Counted from the stretch's first letter, positions 17,349-26,490 are shown. The stretch is 64,000 bases of DNA from Clostridium mobile (GCF_018918285.1 NZ_JAHLQF010000003.1:124001-188000); one strand, 5' to 3'. A program made the numbers and translations. Notes: generated from the sequence alone by a model not told the origin.

Positions 17349-18851
17349 TTGAAAGTAGGCACTTCTCAAATCATAAAAAATATAGACAAATACTGCATAG
17401 ATAATATAGGAATTCCTGGCATTGTCCTTATGGAAAATGCTGCTATTAAGGTTATAAAAAATATTCCACTAGAGAAATTCAATAATTTTGTAGTAGTTTG
17501 CGGCAAAGGTAATAATGGTGGGGATGGTTTTGCGGTATGCAGACATTTATATAGCTTAGGAAAAAAAGTAGATGTATTTTTAATAGGTGAAGAAAAAAAT
17601 ATGAGTAAGGATTGTTATGTAAACTACTCCATTCTTAAGAATATGGGACTAAGAATACATACTATTAACAATATAGAAGATATAAATAATTTAAGGGAAA
17701 CATTAGAAAGAAGTGATATAACTATTGATAGTATATTTGGAACTGGACTAAATAGTAAAGTAAAAGATATATACTCTACTGTGATATCAGTAATAAATGA
17801 AAATAGCTCCTATATATTAGCTGTTGATATACCATCAGGATTGGATAGCAATAACGGTAAGGTGTTAGGCAATTGTATAAGGGCTAATAAAACTGTGACT
17901 TTTCAATTATATAAAAGAGGATTCTTAAATTATGAAATTCATAATTTGCTTGGTGAGTTAATAGTTGAAGATATAGGTATTCCTGAATTCATCGAAGATA
18001 AATTTCACCAAAAAGAATTTATATTGGATGAAGATATGGTAAGGAGTAAGATAGGGGTAAGGGATAAATACTCTCACAAAGGTGATTATGGGAGGGTTGC
18101 AGTCATTGCGGGATCCAAGGGGTATACGGGAGCAGCTTATATATGCACAGAGGGAGCAGTAAAAAGTGGAGCGGGTTTAGTTACGTTGTGTACTAGAGAG
18201 GATATCTTAGAAAGTTTGGCATGTAAGGTTTCTGAAGCTATGCTAATCTCTATTGAAGATGAAAAAAAATTCAATGAAATGATTAAGAAGAGTAATAGTA
18301 TAGCCATAGGACCAGGTATGGGTAATAGTGAAGATACCTTTAAAATATTAGTAAATGTTATACAAAATTCAGATTGTCCTTTAGTAATAGATGCAGATGG
18401 GTTAAATGTGATAAAGAATGATATAAATATACTTAAAGAGAAAAAAAATAATTTGATATTGACTCCTCATTTAGGTGAAATGGCTAGACTTATAGATAAA
18501 CCTATAGATTATATAAAGGAAAATAGAATAGAAATAGCTAAGGATTTTGCTGAAAAATATGGAGTAGTATTGCTATTAAAAGGATATTACACGATTATTA
18601 CAGATGGTGAAAGCCTTATAGTAAACTCGACAGGCAATAGTGCAATGGCTTCAGGGGGAATGGGAGATTGCCTTACGGGAATTATAGCTTCTTTGTTAGC
18701 ACAAGGATATAGCCCACTTAAAGCAGCGGCATTAGGTGCATATATTCATGGTTATTGTGGAGATAAGCTTTCAAAGGAAATGTTTTGTGTGAATGCTAGC
18801 CATATACTCCGATATCTGCCTTATGGAATGAAAAAAATTCAAAATTTATAG
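17349..18851 (+). CDS. nnr: bifunctional NAD(P)H-hydrate epimerase / ADP-dependent dehydratase
   Basis: 500 residues in two fused enzymes that repair damaged NAD(P)H. The N-terminal YjeF_N epimerase (about 1-210) has MENAAIKVIKNI, CGKGNNGGDGFAVCRHL and the SGLDSNNGK segment. The C-terminal ribokinase-like dehydratase (about 225-495) has KGDYGRVAVIAGSKGYTGAA, the DADGLN motif, LTPHLGEMARL and SGGMGDCLTGIIASLLAQG, with its catalytic Asp. The start is TTG at 17349, directly after the acpS stop; the ribosome site CTGGAGGTG is inside acpS. Confidence 0.95.
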   Translation: MKVGTSQIIKNIDKYCIDNIGIPGIVLMENAAIKVIKNIPLEKFNNFVVVCGKGNNGGDGFAVCRHLYSLGKKVDVFLIGEEKNMSKDCYVNYSILKNMGLRIHTINNIEDINNLRETLERSDITIDSIFGTGLNSKVKDIYSTVISVINENSSYILAVDIPSGLDSNNGKVLGNCIRANKTVTFQLYKRGFLNYEIHNLLGELIVEDIGIPEFIEDKFHQKEFILDEDMVRSKIGVRDKYSHKGDYGRVAVIAGSKGYTGAAYICTEGAVKSGAGLVTLCTREDILESLACKVSEAMLISIEDEKKFNEMIKKSNSIAIGPGMGNSEDTFKILVNVIQNSDCPLVIDADGLNVIKNDINILKEKKNNLILTPHLGEMARLIDKPIDYIKENRIEIAKDFAEKYGVVLLLKGYYTIITDGESLIVNSTGNSAMASGGMGDCLTGIIASLLAQGYSPLKAAALGAYIHGYCGDKLSKEMFCVNASHILRYLPYGMKKIQNL

Positions 18852-18912
18852 AATAAATGAATAACAGGGATAGTATTAATAATATAAACCAAATTATATG
18901 GGGAGGAAAATA

Positions 18913-19518
18913 ATGAAGAAGTGGTTGTGGGCAATTCCTGTTGTTTTTTTTGTGATTTCTATCCCTTTGCTCTTTTATAGCAAAGCTTCACATAAAGATG
19001 AAAAAGCTGTGGATTACATTAAAAATTTAAAAAGTTATAGCGCTGAGAGTAATATAATATTAGTAAATGATAAACAAGCATTAGAATATAATTGTAAACA
19101 ATATTATGATAGGAAAATCGGAGGAAGAGTAGAAGTAGGGGATAGTAGGGTCTTTATATATAAAAATAATAAGACATATGTTAATGATTTAAAGTCAAAT
19201 ATGAAGTATACTGTAGATAGAGATTTTGATATAATATTTAATATCAGTATGGTTAGCGAATATATAAAATTGATGTATACTGATGAAGAAATTAAGATAT
19301 CTTCTAAGAGTATAGAAGGTATTGAATATGTTATGGTTGAACTCCATATGCCATATATGAATAGAAATTTAGTTAAAGGCATAATTTATTTAAATAAAGA
19401 TAATTATTTACCAGAGAGATTAGAAATACTAGATGATAATAATAGGATTAAGGTAAGGGTTAATTACAAAAACTTTATTCCTAATGAAGAAATAGATGAA
19501 AACTTATTTAATTTATAG
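18913..19518 (+). CDS. GerS-like membrane-anchored protein (LolA-type fold), sporulation/germination candidate
   Basis: 201 residues: an N-terminal hydrophobic helix (about 4-23), then an extracytoplasmic domain rich in beta-strand-like segments (QALEYNCKQYYDRKIGGRVE, KTYVNDLKSNMKYTVD, IIYLNKDNYLPERLEILDD) of the outer-membrane-lipoprotein-carrier type. In Clostridioides difficile the gene before alr2 is gerS, needed for cortex processing during germination, and the same order occurs here (nnr, this gene, alr, endoAI, endoA). Unlike GerS, there is no lipobox cysteine after the signal helix. GGGGAGG is 6 bases before ATG 18913. The function is assigned mainly from synteny. Confidence 0.7.
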   Translation: MKKWLWAIPVVFFVISIPLLFYSKASHKDEKAVDYIKNLKSYSAESNIILVNDKQALEYNCKQYYDRKIGGRVEVGDSRVFIYKNNKTYVNDLKSNMKYTVDRDFDIIFNISMVSEYIKLMYTDEEIKISSKSIEGIEYVMVELHMPYMNRNLVKGIIYLNKDNYLPERLEILDDNNRIKVRVNYKNFIPNEEIDENLFNL

Positions 19519-19536
19519 TTGAAGAAGGTGAAAAAT

Positions 19537-20697
19537 TTGTTTAGGCACTTAAGACCTGTATGGGTAGAAGTAAATTTAGATAATTTGTCTCACAATATGA
19601 AGGAAATTAGGAGAATTTCAAAGAGTAAAGAAATAATAGCGGTAGTAAAGGCTGATGCCTACGGTCATGGTGCATTAGACATTGTATCTACATTATTGGA
19701 AAATGGAGCTACAAGACTTGCTGTAGCTGTTGCTAATGAAGCTGTGGAATTAAGAAGAGGAGGAGTAACCTGTCCTATAATGATACTGGGCTTTACTCCT
19801 GATAGGTTAATAGAAAGCCTTTTAAAATATGATATTGAACAGACAGTGTACAACTATGACTTAGCTGAAAAAATAAGTAGTATGGCAGTTAAAAATAATA
19901 AGGTTGCAAAGATTCATATAGCACTGGATACGGGTATGGGTAGAATAGGGTTCAAACCTGATTTACATGGAATAGAACAGGTATATAAAATAAGCAAATT
20001 GCCAAATATAATACTTGAAAGTGTATTTTCACACTTCTCCTCAGCAGACGAGGAGGATAAGGGTTATACAAATATGCAGTTTGAAAAATTCAAATGGTTT
20101 TGTAATAAACTAAAAGAAGAAGGTATTAATGTAAATATAAGGCATGTTGCTAACAGTGCAGCAATTATAGATTTGCCAGAAACCCATTTAGAAGCTGTAA
20201 GGCCAGGAATAATAATGTTTGGGTATTATCCTTCAGAAGAGATAAATAAAGAAAAAATTAAATTAAAGCCTGTTATGTCACTGAAAACTAATATAGTGCA
20301 TATAAAGGAAATGGGCGCAGGAGAATATATAAGTTATGGGAGAGCTTTTAGAACTGAAAGAGAGAGTGTTATAGCGACATTACCTGTGGGTTATGCAGAT
20401 GGATACACTAGATTCTTATTCGGGAAAGCTAAAGTTATAATAAATGGCGAATATGCCCCTGTAATTGGGAAAATATGCATGGATCAGTGTATGATAGATA
20501 TAACAGATGTTCCTAATGTTAAGATAGGTGATGAGGTTATACTAATGGGAGAAGGGGAAAGGCTAAGCATTAATGCAGAAGAAATAGCAGAAAAGATAGG
20601 AACTATAAATTATGAAGTAATATGTATGATTAGTAAAAGAGTTCCTAGGGTATACTTAAAAGGTAATGAGATAGTAAAAATAAGGAACTATGTCTAG
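19537..20697 (+). CDS. alr: alanine racemase
   Basis: 386 residues, a PLP-dependent enzyme making D-alanine for peptidoglycan and also influencing spore germination. K38 in AVVKADAYGHG binds PLP. SYGRAF supplies the likely catalytic Tyr, and LPVGYADGY, the GKICMDQCMIDIT segment and HVANSAA are typical. An in-frame TTG at 19519 immediately follows the gerS-like stop, but AAGGTG lies 6 bases before the TTG at 19537 and the product then begins MFRHLRPVWVEV, as homologues do. Last gene of the acpS-nnr-gerS-like-alr operon. Confidence 0.95.
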   Translation: MFRHLRPVWVEVNLDNLSHNMKEIRRISKSKEIIAVVKADAYGHGALDIVSTLLENGATRLAVAVANEAVELRRGGVTCPIMILGFTPDRLIESLLKYDIEQTVYNYDLAEKISSMAVKNNKVAKIHIALDTGMGRIGFKPDLHGIEQVYKISKLPNIILESVFSHFSSADEEDKGYTNMQFEKFKWFCNKLKEEGINVNIRHVANSAAIIDLPETHLEAVRPGIIMFGYYPSEEINKEKIKLKPVMSLKTNIVHIKEMGAGEYISYGRAFRTERESVIATLPVGYADGYTRFLFGKAKVIINGEYAPVIGKICMDQCMIDITDVPNVKIGDEVILMGEGERLSINAEEIAEKIGTINYEVICMISKRVPRVYLKGNEIVKIRNYV

Positions 20698-20728
20698 GCT
20701 GGATAAAAATTGAAGAACTAAAATTGTT

Positions 20729-20758
20729 TTGACATTGTATTAAATAAAGGATTATAAT
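20729..20758 (+). promoter_or_regulatory. consensus promoter of the EndoAI/EndoA operon
   Basis: Perfect TTGACA (20729-20734) and perfect TATAAT (20753-20758) with an 18-bp spacer, 48 bp before the antitoxin ATG. Confidence 0.75.
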
Positions 20759-20806
20759 TGTCTTGTACATATCTATGCATAGGTTAATAGGAGGTATTGA
20801 AATTCA

Positions 20807-21127
20807 ATGTCAAGCTCAAAGAGATTAGTTGTAAACCTCTCAGAAACACTAAATAATGAATTTAATAATGCACTAAAAGAGGATTCTAAAAAAAGAAGTG
20901 AATTTATAAGGGAAGCTATAATATTATATATAGAAGAGAAAAAATTATATAGAGAAATAGAACAAATGAAAAAAGGTTATATAGAGATGGCTAATATAAA
21001 TTTGGAAATTGCAGAGATGGGCTTTGCAAGTGACGCTAATGAATTAAAAGAATATGAAGCGAAGCTTTCGGGGTGTGATTTGTCCGATGACGACGATAGT
21101 GAAAAGAGGAGATATATTTTATGCTGA
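20807..21127 (+). CDS. ndoAI: antitoxin EndoAI (MazE-like, ribbon-helix-helix)
   Basis: 106 residues. The N-terminal ribbon-helix-helix ([37 protein letters not shown]) binds DNA and dimerises; the C-terminal part would wrap the toxin. It neutralises the EndoA ribonuclease and probably autorepresses the operon. AGGAGG precedes ATG 20807 at a spacing of about 11. The last 13 codons overlap the toxin gene in another frame (21087-21127). Located downstream of alr, as in Bacillus and clostridia. Confidence 0.92.
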   Translation: MSSSKRLVVNLSETLNNEFNNALKEDSKKRSEFIREAIILYIEEKKLYREIEQMKKGYIEMANINLEIAEMGFASDANELKEYEAKLSGCDLSDDDDSEKRRYILC

Positions 21128-21440
21128 TTTGAGCCCCGTGGTTGGATCAGAGCAAGGGGGCGTACGACCTGTTATAATTATACAAAATGATGTTGGAAAT
21201 AAATATAGTCCAACTGTTATTGTAGCAGCCATTACTTCACAGATAAATAAAGCAAAACTACCTACACATGTGGAAATATCTTCCGAGGAATATGGATTAA
21301 ACAAAGATTCAGTTGTTTTGCTTGAACAGATACGAACCTTAGACAAAAGAAGGTTGAAAGAAAAAATTGGGCACATGACTGATGAAGATATGGTAAAAGT
21401 TGATGGTTCACTTTTGATAAGTATTGGATTAAAACAATGA
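21087..21440 (+). CDS. ndoA: mRNA interferase toxin EndoA (MazF family)
   Basis: 117 residues, nearly full-length match to Bacillus EndoA as I recall it: [58 protein letters not shown] and [16 protein letters not shown] sequence-specific ribonuclease, usually cutting at UACAU. The frame is open from 21054, but homologues begin near IVKRGD, so the ATG at 21087 is chosen. It overlaps the antitoxin gene by 41 bases, implying translational coupling. Confidence 0.95.
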   Translation: MTTIVKRGDIFYADLSPVVGSEQGGVRPVIIIQNDVGNKYSPTVIVAAITSQINKAKLPTHVEISSEEYGLNKDSVVLLEQIRTLDKRRLKEKIGHMTDEDMVKVDGSLLISIGLKQ

Positions 21441-21464
21441 GGGCTTTTTAAGCCCTTACTTTTA
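21440..21464 (+). terminator. terminator of the EndoAI/EndoA operon
   Basis: AGGGCTT (21440-21446) pairs with AAGCCCT (21450-21456), with a TTT loop and a T-rich tail. The first base is the last base of the toxin stop codon. Confidence 0.75.
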
Positions 21465-21510
21465 TGTAATAATATAATATAGATATATTTTTTAACAGGA
21501 GGGTAAAAAG

Positions 21511-22335
21511 ATGAGTAGAAGTTTAGAAGAACTTAAAGGCGTAGCTAAGAAAATTAGAAAAGATATCGTAACTATGCTTACAGAGTCACGTTCAGGACAC
21601 CCAGGAGGTTCCTTATCAGCAGTTGAAATCTTAACTACTTTATATTTCAAAGAAATGAATATTAACCCAGAAAATCCAAGGGATTTAGATAGGGATAGAT
21701 TTGTTCTTTCTAAAGGACACGCGGCTCCAGTTTTATATAGTACTTTAGCTAGAAGAGGTTTTTTTAATATAGATGAATTAAGTACTTTGAGAAAAATTGG
21801 ATCAATTTTACAAGGACATCCTAATATGAAAGAAACTCCAGGAGTGGATATGTCTACTGGATCTTTAGGACAGGGAATTTCTGCTGCTGTAGGAATGGCT
21901 TTAGCGGGAAAGTTAGATAAAAAAAGTTATAGAGTGTATACATTACTTGGGGATGGAGAATTAGAAGAAGGCCAAGTGTGGGAAGCATCTATGTCTGCTG
22001 CTCATTATAAGTTAGGCAATTTGACTGCATTTATTGATTATAATGGTCTACAGATAGATGGTCCGTGCAAAGAAGTAATGTCACCAGAGCCAATTGCGGA
22101 TAAGTTTGTGGCTTTTGGATGGAATGTAATAAGCATTGATGGACATAGCTTTGAAGAAATTATAAATGCTATTGAGGAAGCAAGAAAAGTAGAAGATAAG
22201 CCAACAGCTATTGTATGTAGAACAATTAAAGGTAAAGGAGTTTCCTTTATGGAAAACGAAGCTGGTTGGCATGGAACAGCTCCTAATTTAGAACAATGTG
22301 AAAAGGCATTAAAAGAAATAGGAGGGGAAGAATAA
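21511..22335 (+). CDS. transketolase, N-terminal (TPP pyrophosphate-binding) subunit
   Basis: 274 residues, one half of a split transketolase. It carries SGHPGGSLSAVEILTTLYF, LSKGHAAPVLYSTLARRG, STGSLGQGISAAVGMAL and the TPP/Mg2+ motif GDGELEEGQVWEASM with FIDYNGLQIDG. Together with the next gene it makes a two-subunit enzyme exchanging two-carbon units in the non-oxidative pentose phosphate pathway. ATG 21511 follows AGGAGG. Its stop overlaps the next ATG by one base. Confidence 0.93.
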   Translation: MSRSLEELKGVAKKIRKDIVTMLTESRSGHPGGSLSAVEILTTLYFKEMNINPENPRDLDRDRFVLSKGHAAPVLYSTLARRGFFNIDELSTLRKIGSILQGHPNMKETPGVDMSTGSLGQGISAAVGMALAGKLDKKSYRVYTLLGDGELEEGQVWEASMSAAHYKLGNLTAFIDYNGLQIDGPCKEVMSPEPIADKFVAFGWNVISIDGHSFEEIINAIEEARKVEDKPTAIVCRTIKGKGVSFMENEAGWHGTAPNLEQCEKALKEIGGEE

Positions 22336-23276
22336 TGGCAGTTAAAATAGCTACAAGAGAAGCTTATGGTAAGGCTCTAGCAGAGCTTGGAAGAGAAAAT
22401 GAAAAGGTAGTAGTTTTAGATGCAGATTTATCTAAGTCTACTAAAACAGCAGATTTCAAAAAAGTATGCCCAGAAAGATTTTTTAATATGGGAATAGCTG
22501 AGGGAAACATGATGACCGTAGCAGCGGGGATGTCATCTTGTGACAAAATACCTTTTGTAAGTACCTTTGCTATATTTGCTACTGGAAGGGCTTTTGAGCA
22601 AATTAGAAATTCAATATGCTATCCAAAGCTTAATGTAAAAGTATGTGCCACTCACGCTGGATTAACAGTAGGAGAGGATGGAGCTTCCCACCAATCAGTG
22701 GAAGACATCTCTTTAATGAGAAGCATACCAAATATGGTAGTAATTTCACCTTCAGATGGAATAGAAACTGAAGCTGCTATAAAGGCTGTAGCAGAATATA
22801 ACGGTCCTTGCTATGTAAGACTTGGTAGATCAGCTGTACCTGTTATAAATGATTTTGAAGGATATGAATTTCAAATAGGTAAGGCTGTAAAATGTAGAGA
22901 AGGAAAAGAGGCTACTATAATTGCTACAGGAATAATGGTAGATGCTGCTTTGGAAGCTTATAATATATTAGCTGAAGAAGGTATAAAAGTTAGGGTTTTA
23001 AATATACATACTATAAAACCTATAGATAAGGATGCTATAATCAATGCGGTGAGAGAAACAGGAGTAATTATAACCGCTGAAGAACATAGCATAATCGGAG
23101 GATTAGGTTCTGCAGTATGTGAAGTTGTAAGTGAATATAGCCCTGCTCCAGTAGTAAGAGTAGGAGTAAAAGACACTTTTGGAGAAAGTGGAAAACCTGA
23201 AGAATTGTTAAAAGTTTATGGATTAACAGCTGAAGAAATCGTTAAAGCAGTTAAAAAAGGATTGAGTTTGAAATAA
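22335..23276 (+). CDS. transketolase, C-terminal (pyrimidine-binding) subunit
   Basis: 313 residues. The pyrimidine-binding domain has VVVLDADLSKSTKTADF, FFNMGIAEGNMMTVAAGMS (the catalytic Glu), FVSTFAIFATGRAFEQIRN and HAGLTVGEDGASHQSVEDIS. The C-terminal transketolase_C domain has VRVLNIHTIKPID and the ITAEEHSIIGGLGSAV segment. It overlaps the N-terminal subunit by one base (TAATG), ensuring coupled translation at equal amounts. It ends at an unusually long perfect hairpin. Confidence 0.93.
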   Translation: MAVKIATREAYGKALAELGRENEKVVVLDADLSKSTKTADFKKVCPERFFNMGIAEGNMMTVAAGMSSCDKIPFVSTFAIFATGRAFEQIRNSICYPKLNVKVCATHAGLTVGEDGASHQSVEDISLMRSIPNMVVISPSDGIETEAAIKAVAEYNGPCYVRLGRSAVPVINDFEGYEFQIGKAVKCREGKEATIIATGIMVDAALEAYNILAEEGIKVRVLNIHTIKPIDKDAIINAVRETGVIITAEEHSIIGGLGSAVCEVVSEYSPAPVVRVGVKDTFGESGKPEELLKVYGLTAEEIVKAVKKGLSLK

Positions 23277-23278
23277 TT

Positions 23279-23329
23279 AATATAACAAATTGCTTTAGAA
23301 GTTTTACTTCTAAAGCAATTTGTTATATT
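23279..23329. terminator. long perfect hairpin after transketolase genes
   Basis: A 24-bp perfect stem (23279-23302 with 23306-23329) with a TTT loop directly follows the transketolase stop. No separate T run follows, but the distal arm is AT-rich, so it probably terminates or stabilises the mRNA. Confidence 0.7.
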
Positions 23330-23353
23330 AAGATCATGAGAGTGAGGAATACT

Positions 23354-23701
23354 ATGAAAGATTATATAAAGGATATACTATATAGTATTAAGATAGCTTT
23401 ATTTATATTTTTAGGTGGATTTATATTAGGTGGAGTTATAACTTTAATGGTGACCAAAGGAAATATTATGAGCTCTATTGTCTGGGGAGCTAGAGTGTCA
23501 CAATATGTATCTTTTATTGGATTACTTATATCAGCTATATCCTTTACTAATGAGAACTCCATGAGACCTTTAAACTATGATAGAGAATGGAAGACCTATT
23601 TTGGCAAATTTAATTTATCTTTTGCTATATTTTTCATTTCATTATTTATTCTAATACTTTCAATAATAGTTCAAGATTCTATATGGTATTTAACTAATTA
23701 A
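23354..23701 (+). CDS. small integral membrane protein, unknown function
   Basis: 115 residues with three membrane segments: about 12-34, 46-62 and 86-108. The loop between the last two is charged (NENSMRPLNYDREWKTYFGK). I do not recognise the family. GAGGA lies 5 bases before the ATG at 23354, so it is preferred over the in-frame ATG at 23336. Located between transketolase and the YitT gene, 26 bases upstream of the latter, and probably co-transcribed with it. Confidence 0.6.
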   Translation: MKDYIKDILYSIKIALFIFLGGFILGGVITLMVTKGNIMSSIVWGARVSQYVSFIGLLISAISFTNENSMRPLNYDREWKTYFGKFNLSFAIFFISLFILILSIIVQDSIWYLTN

Positions 23702-23727
23702 ATCTAAGCAAAAAAGAAGGGGTTATT

Positions 23728-24582
23728 ATGAAAAAATTTAAAGAATATTTTTTTATCACTTTAGGTGTATTTATGGTTGCTTTATCAACAAACCTATTAT
23801 TAGCTCCAAATAAGATAGCAGCAGGTGGAGTAATAGGTATAGCTATAATCGTTAATAATATTGTTCCATTCCTAAGTATTGGACTTATAACATTAATTAT
23901 GAATGTAATACTTTTTATAATTGCTTTTATTTTCATAGGTAGCAAGTTTGGTGGAAAAACTATTTATGCTAGTTTAAGTTTATCAGGCTTTATATGGTTG
24001 TTAGAAGATGTATTTAAAATCACAGAGCCATTAACTAATAATTTATTTTTAGCTTTTGCCTTTGGTACTATAATAGCTGGTATTGGTATGGGGATTACAT
24101 TTAATCAAAATGCTTCTACAGGTGGTACCGATATAATTGCTAAAATTGCTAGCAAATTTTTTAATATACCTATTGGGAAATCACTTCTTGCTATAGATTT
24201 CATAATAACAATTTTTTCAGCAATTTCCTTTGGTATAGAAATAGGTATGTATTCATTGTTAAGTGTTTTGTTCAATGGATTTGTAATTGATTTTATGATT
24301 GAAGGGCTAAACATATGTAAGCAAGTTATGGTAGTCAGCGATAAATGTGAAGAAATAAGTAAATTTATAATAGATGAGCTAGAAAGAGGATGTACGTTTA
24401 TCAATGGAATAGGAGCGTATACCCGTAAAGAAACTTATATTTTATATACTGTGCTTAGTAGAAGGGAATTTATTAGATTAAAAGAATACATAAAAGAAAT
24501 AGATAAAAAAGCATTTATAACTGTTGGAGATGTGCACGAAGTATTAGGTGAAGGATTCAAGGATATAGCCGGAGAAGAATAG
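23728..24582 (+). CDS. YitT-family membrane protein (DUF161/DUF2179)
   Basis: 284 residues. Five or so membrane segments fill about 1-190, with the family pattern LLLAPNKIAAGGVIGIAIIV, GTIIAGIGMGITFNQNASTGGTDIIAKI and DFIITIFSAISFG. The C-terminal soluble DUF2179 domain (about 200-280) has ERGCTFINGIGAYTRKE and ITVGDVHEVLGEGF. Members are common in Firmicutes in several paralogues; function is unproven. ATG 23728 follows AGAAGGGG. Confidence 0.88.
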   Translation: MKKFKEYFFITLGVFMVALSTNLLLAPNKIAAGGVIGIAIIVNNIVPFLSIGLITLIMNVILFIIAFIFIGSKFGGKTIYASLSLSGFIWLLEDVFKITEPLTNNLFLAFAFGTIIAGIGMGITFNQNASTGGTDIIAKIASKFFNIPIGKSLLAIDFIITIFSAISFGIEIGMYSLLSVLFNGFVIDFMIEGLNICKQVMVVSDKCEEISKFIIDELERGCTFINGIGAYTRKETYILYTVLSRREFIRLKEYIKEIDKKAFITVGDVHEVLGEGFKDIAGEE

Positions 24583-24620
24583 ATAATAGTTTAATATTTG
24601 ATCATATATTTACGAAATAT

Positions 24621-24645
24621 AAAAGAGCTTGGCGGCTCTTTTTTT
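24621..24645 (+). terminator. terminator of the YitT transcript
   Basis: AAAAGAGC (24621-24628) pairs with GCTCTTTT (24635-24642), with loop TTGGCG and a long T run. The rest of the 282-bp gap to ftsE is AT-rich with no feature I can support. Confidence 0.85.
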
Positions 24646-24864
24646 GTACAATAAATTATTTTATTGAAAAATTATAATATAAGAACAAATTGAAAAAAAT
24701 TTGTAGCAATTATAAATTTTTTATTAAATGTCGTCTTTAATTTTTGCATTTATTACATTTTATTTCTATAATTTATTTATACAAAAATAGACGATTATTG
24801 TGTTATAATAACAATAATGAAATTTGTCTCACTAATTTTGTAAAAAAAGAGGAGCGGTTAACAA

Positions 24865-25551
24865 ATGATTGAATTTAAAAATGTAAATAAAGTTTATAAT
24901 AATAATATATTTGCCTTATCTAATATGAGTTTAACTATTAACAAAGGAGAATTTGTGTTTTTAGTTGGTCCTAGTGGAGCAGGTAAATCAACTTTTATAA
25001 AGTCATTGCTTAAAGAAATAGAACCTACTAGTGGAAGCATTTTTATAAATAATGTTAATATTGGTGAACTTAAGAGAAAAGATATACCTCACTACAGAAG
25101 GAAAATAGGTATGGTATTCCAAGATTTTAGGCTTATACCGACACTAAATGTTTATGAAAATGTTGCTTTTGCTATGAGAGTTATAGAGATGCCTTTAAAA
25201 GAAATAAGAAAAAAAGTGCCTGCGGTTCTTTCTATGGTTGGACTATCTTCAAAACATAAAGCTTTTCCACATCAACTATCAGGAGGGGAACAACAAAGGG
25301 TTGCACTAGCAAGAGCTATTGTTAATAATCCCTCTCTATTAATTGCGGACGAGCCTACAGGAAACCTTGACCCAGAGACTGCCATGGAGATAATGGACAT
25401 ACTTAACGACATTAATCATGCAGGTACTACTGTACTTATGGCTACCCATGCTAAAGATATAGTTAACTCCATGAGGAAGAGAGTAATTGCCATAGAAAAA
25501 GGCGTTATAGTAAGAGATGAACAGAGAGGTGCATACGAATATGAAGATTAG
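24865..25551 (+). CDS. ftsE: cell-division ABC ATPase FtsE
   Basis: 228 residues. Walker A GPSGAGKST (about 33-41), Q-loop VFQDFRLIPTLNVYENVAF, signature LSGGEQQRVALARAIVNNP, Walker B LLIADEPTGNLD and the H-loop MATHAKDI are all intact. FtsE powers FtsX, which activates peptidoglycan hydrolases at division or during elongation. ATG 24865 follows GAGGAGC. Its 3' end overlaps the chosen ftsX start by 11 bases. Confidence 0.95.
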   Translation: MIEFKNVNKVYNNNIFALSNMSLTINKGEFVFLVGPSGAGKSTFIKSLLKEIEPTSGSIFINNVNIGELKRKDIPHYRRKIGMVFQDFRLIPTLNVYENVAFAMRVIEMPLKEIRKKVPAVLSMVGLSSKHKAFPHQLSGGEQQRVALARAIVNNPSLLIADEPTGNLDPETAMEIMDILNDINHAGTTVLMATHAKDIVNSMRKRVIAIEKGVIVRDEQRGAYEYED

Positions 25552-26431
25552 TACATTTAAGCATTTTATTGTAGATGCTTGCAAAAGCTTGAAAAGAAAC
25601 AGGACAATAAGTTTAGCATCTGCTGCTACAGTAGCAGCAACCTTATTTATATTAGGGGTTTTTCTACTAGCAGCTTTAGATGTTAAACAAGTTATAAAAG
25701 ATGTAGAGTCTAAGGTAGAAATAAAGGTGTTTTTAAATAATGATATAACCATAGGAGAAGAAAAGGAACTAAAGGCAAAAATTGATAGCCTAGAGGAAAT
25801 TACACACGTAGAATACGAAACCAAAGCACAAGCTATGGAAAAATTTAAAGAGCAATTAGGTGAAGATAATGCTTCATTAGTAGAAGGATTAGAAAAAGAA
25901 AATCCCCTTCCAAATTCCTATATTATTAAAGTAAAAGAACCAGGAATGGTTACAAAGGTTGTAGATGAAATAAAGGACATGGAGGGTATACAAGAAATTA
26001 AAGAGGGAAGAAAAGTAGTAGACACCATTATAAAAGTTACTAATACTATAAAATGGATAGGTATAGCTTTGTTTATAGTGTTAATTGGAGTTTCTTTATT
26101 TTTAATTGGTAACACAATAAAGATAACTGTTTACTCACGAAGAAAAGAAATAGGGATAATGAAGTTTATAGGTGCTACGGATTGGTTTATAAGATGGCCT
26201 TTTATTATTGAAGGAATGATTATAGGTCTAGTTGGTTCAATCGTCGGATGCGTATTACTATACTATGTTTATGCATTAATTTTTAACAAGGTAAATTCAA
26301 TTGCGTTTATGGTAAAACTTATAGAGCCATCCTTTGTTTTACAAACTATATCTTGGCAGTTTGTAATTATAGGAATGATTATAGGAACTTTGGGAAGTAT
26401 ATTATCCATAAGGAAATTCCTTGCAGTTTAA
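25541..26431 (+). CDS. ftsX: cell-division ABC permease FtsX
   Basis: 296 residues. A short cytoplasmic N-terminus (FKHFIVDACKSLKRNRT), TM1 at about 19-41, an extracellular loop of about 120 residues (VESKVEIKVFLNNDI, YETKAQAMEKFKEQLGEDN, NPLPNSYIIKV), and three C-terminal TM segments with YSRRKEIGIMKFIGATDWFI, the FtsX/MacB fold signature. The frame is open from 25517, but AGAGGTG suits the ATG at 25541. The next gene is a C-terminal processing protease, a common neighbour in Firmicutes. Confidence 0.94.
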   Translation: MKISTFKHFIVDACKSLKRNRTISLASAATVAATLFILGVFLLAALDVKQVIKDVESKVEIKVFLNNDITIGEEKELKAKIDSLEEITHVEYETKAQAMEKFKEQLGEDNASLVEGLEKENPLPNSYIIKVKEPGMVTKVVDEIKDMEGIQEIKEGRKVVDTIIKVTNTIKWIGIALFIVLIGVSLFLIGNTIKITVYSRRKEIGIMKFIGATDWFIRWPFIIEGMIIGLVGSIVGCVLLYYVYALIFNKVNSIAFMVKLIEPSFVLQTISWQFVIIGMIIGTLGSILSIRKFLAV

Positions 26432-26456
26432 AAATAGAATTTTAGAAAATAATATA

Positions 26457-26490
26457 TTTAACACCCTACTTTGTAAGGTAGGGTGTTAAA
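26457..26490 (+). terminator. terminator after ftsEX
   Basis: A 13-bp perfect stem, TTTAACACCCTAC (26457-26469) with GTAGGGTGTTAAA (26478-26490), separates ftsEX from the protease gene. Confidence 0.75.
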
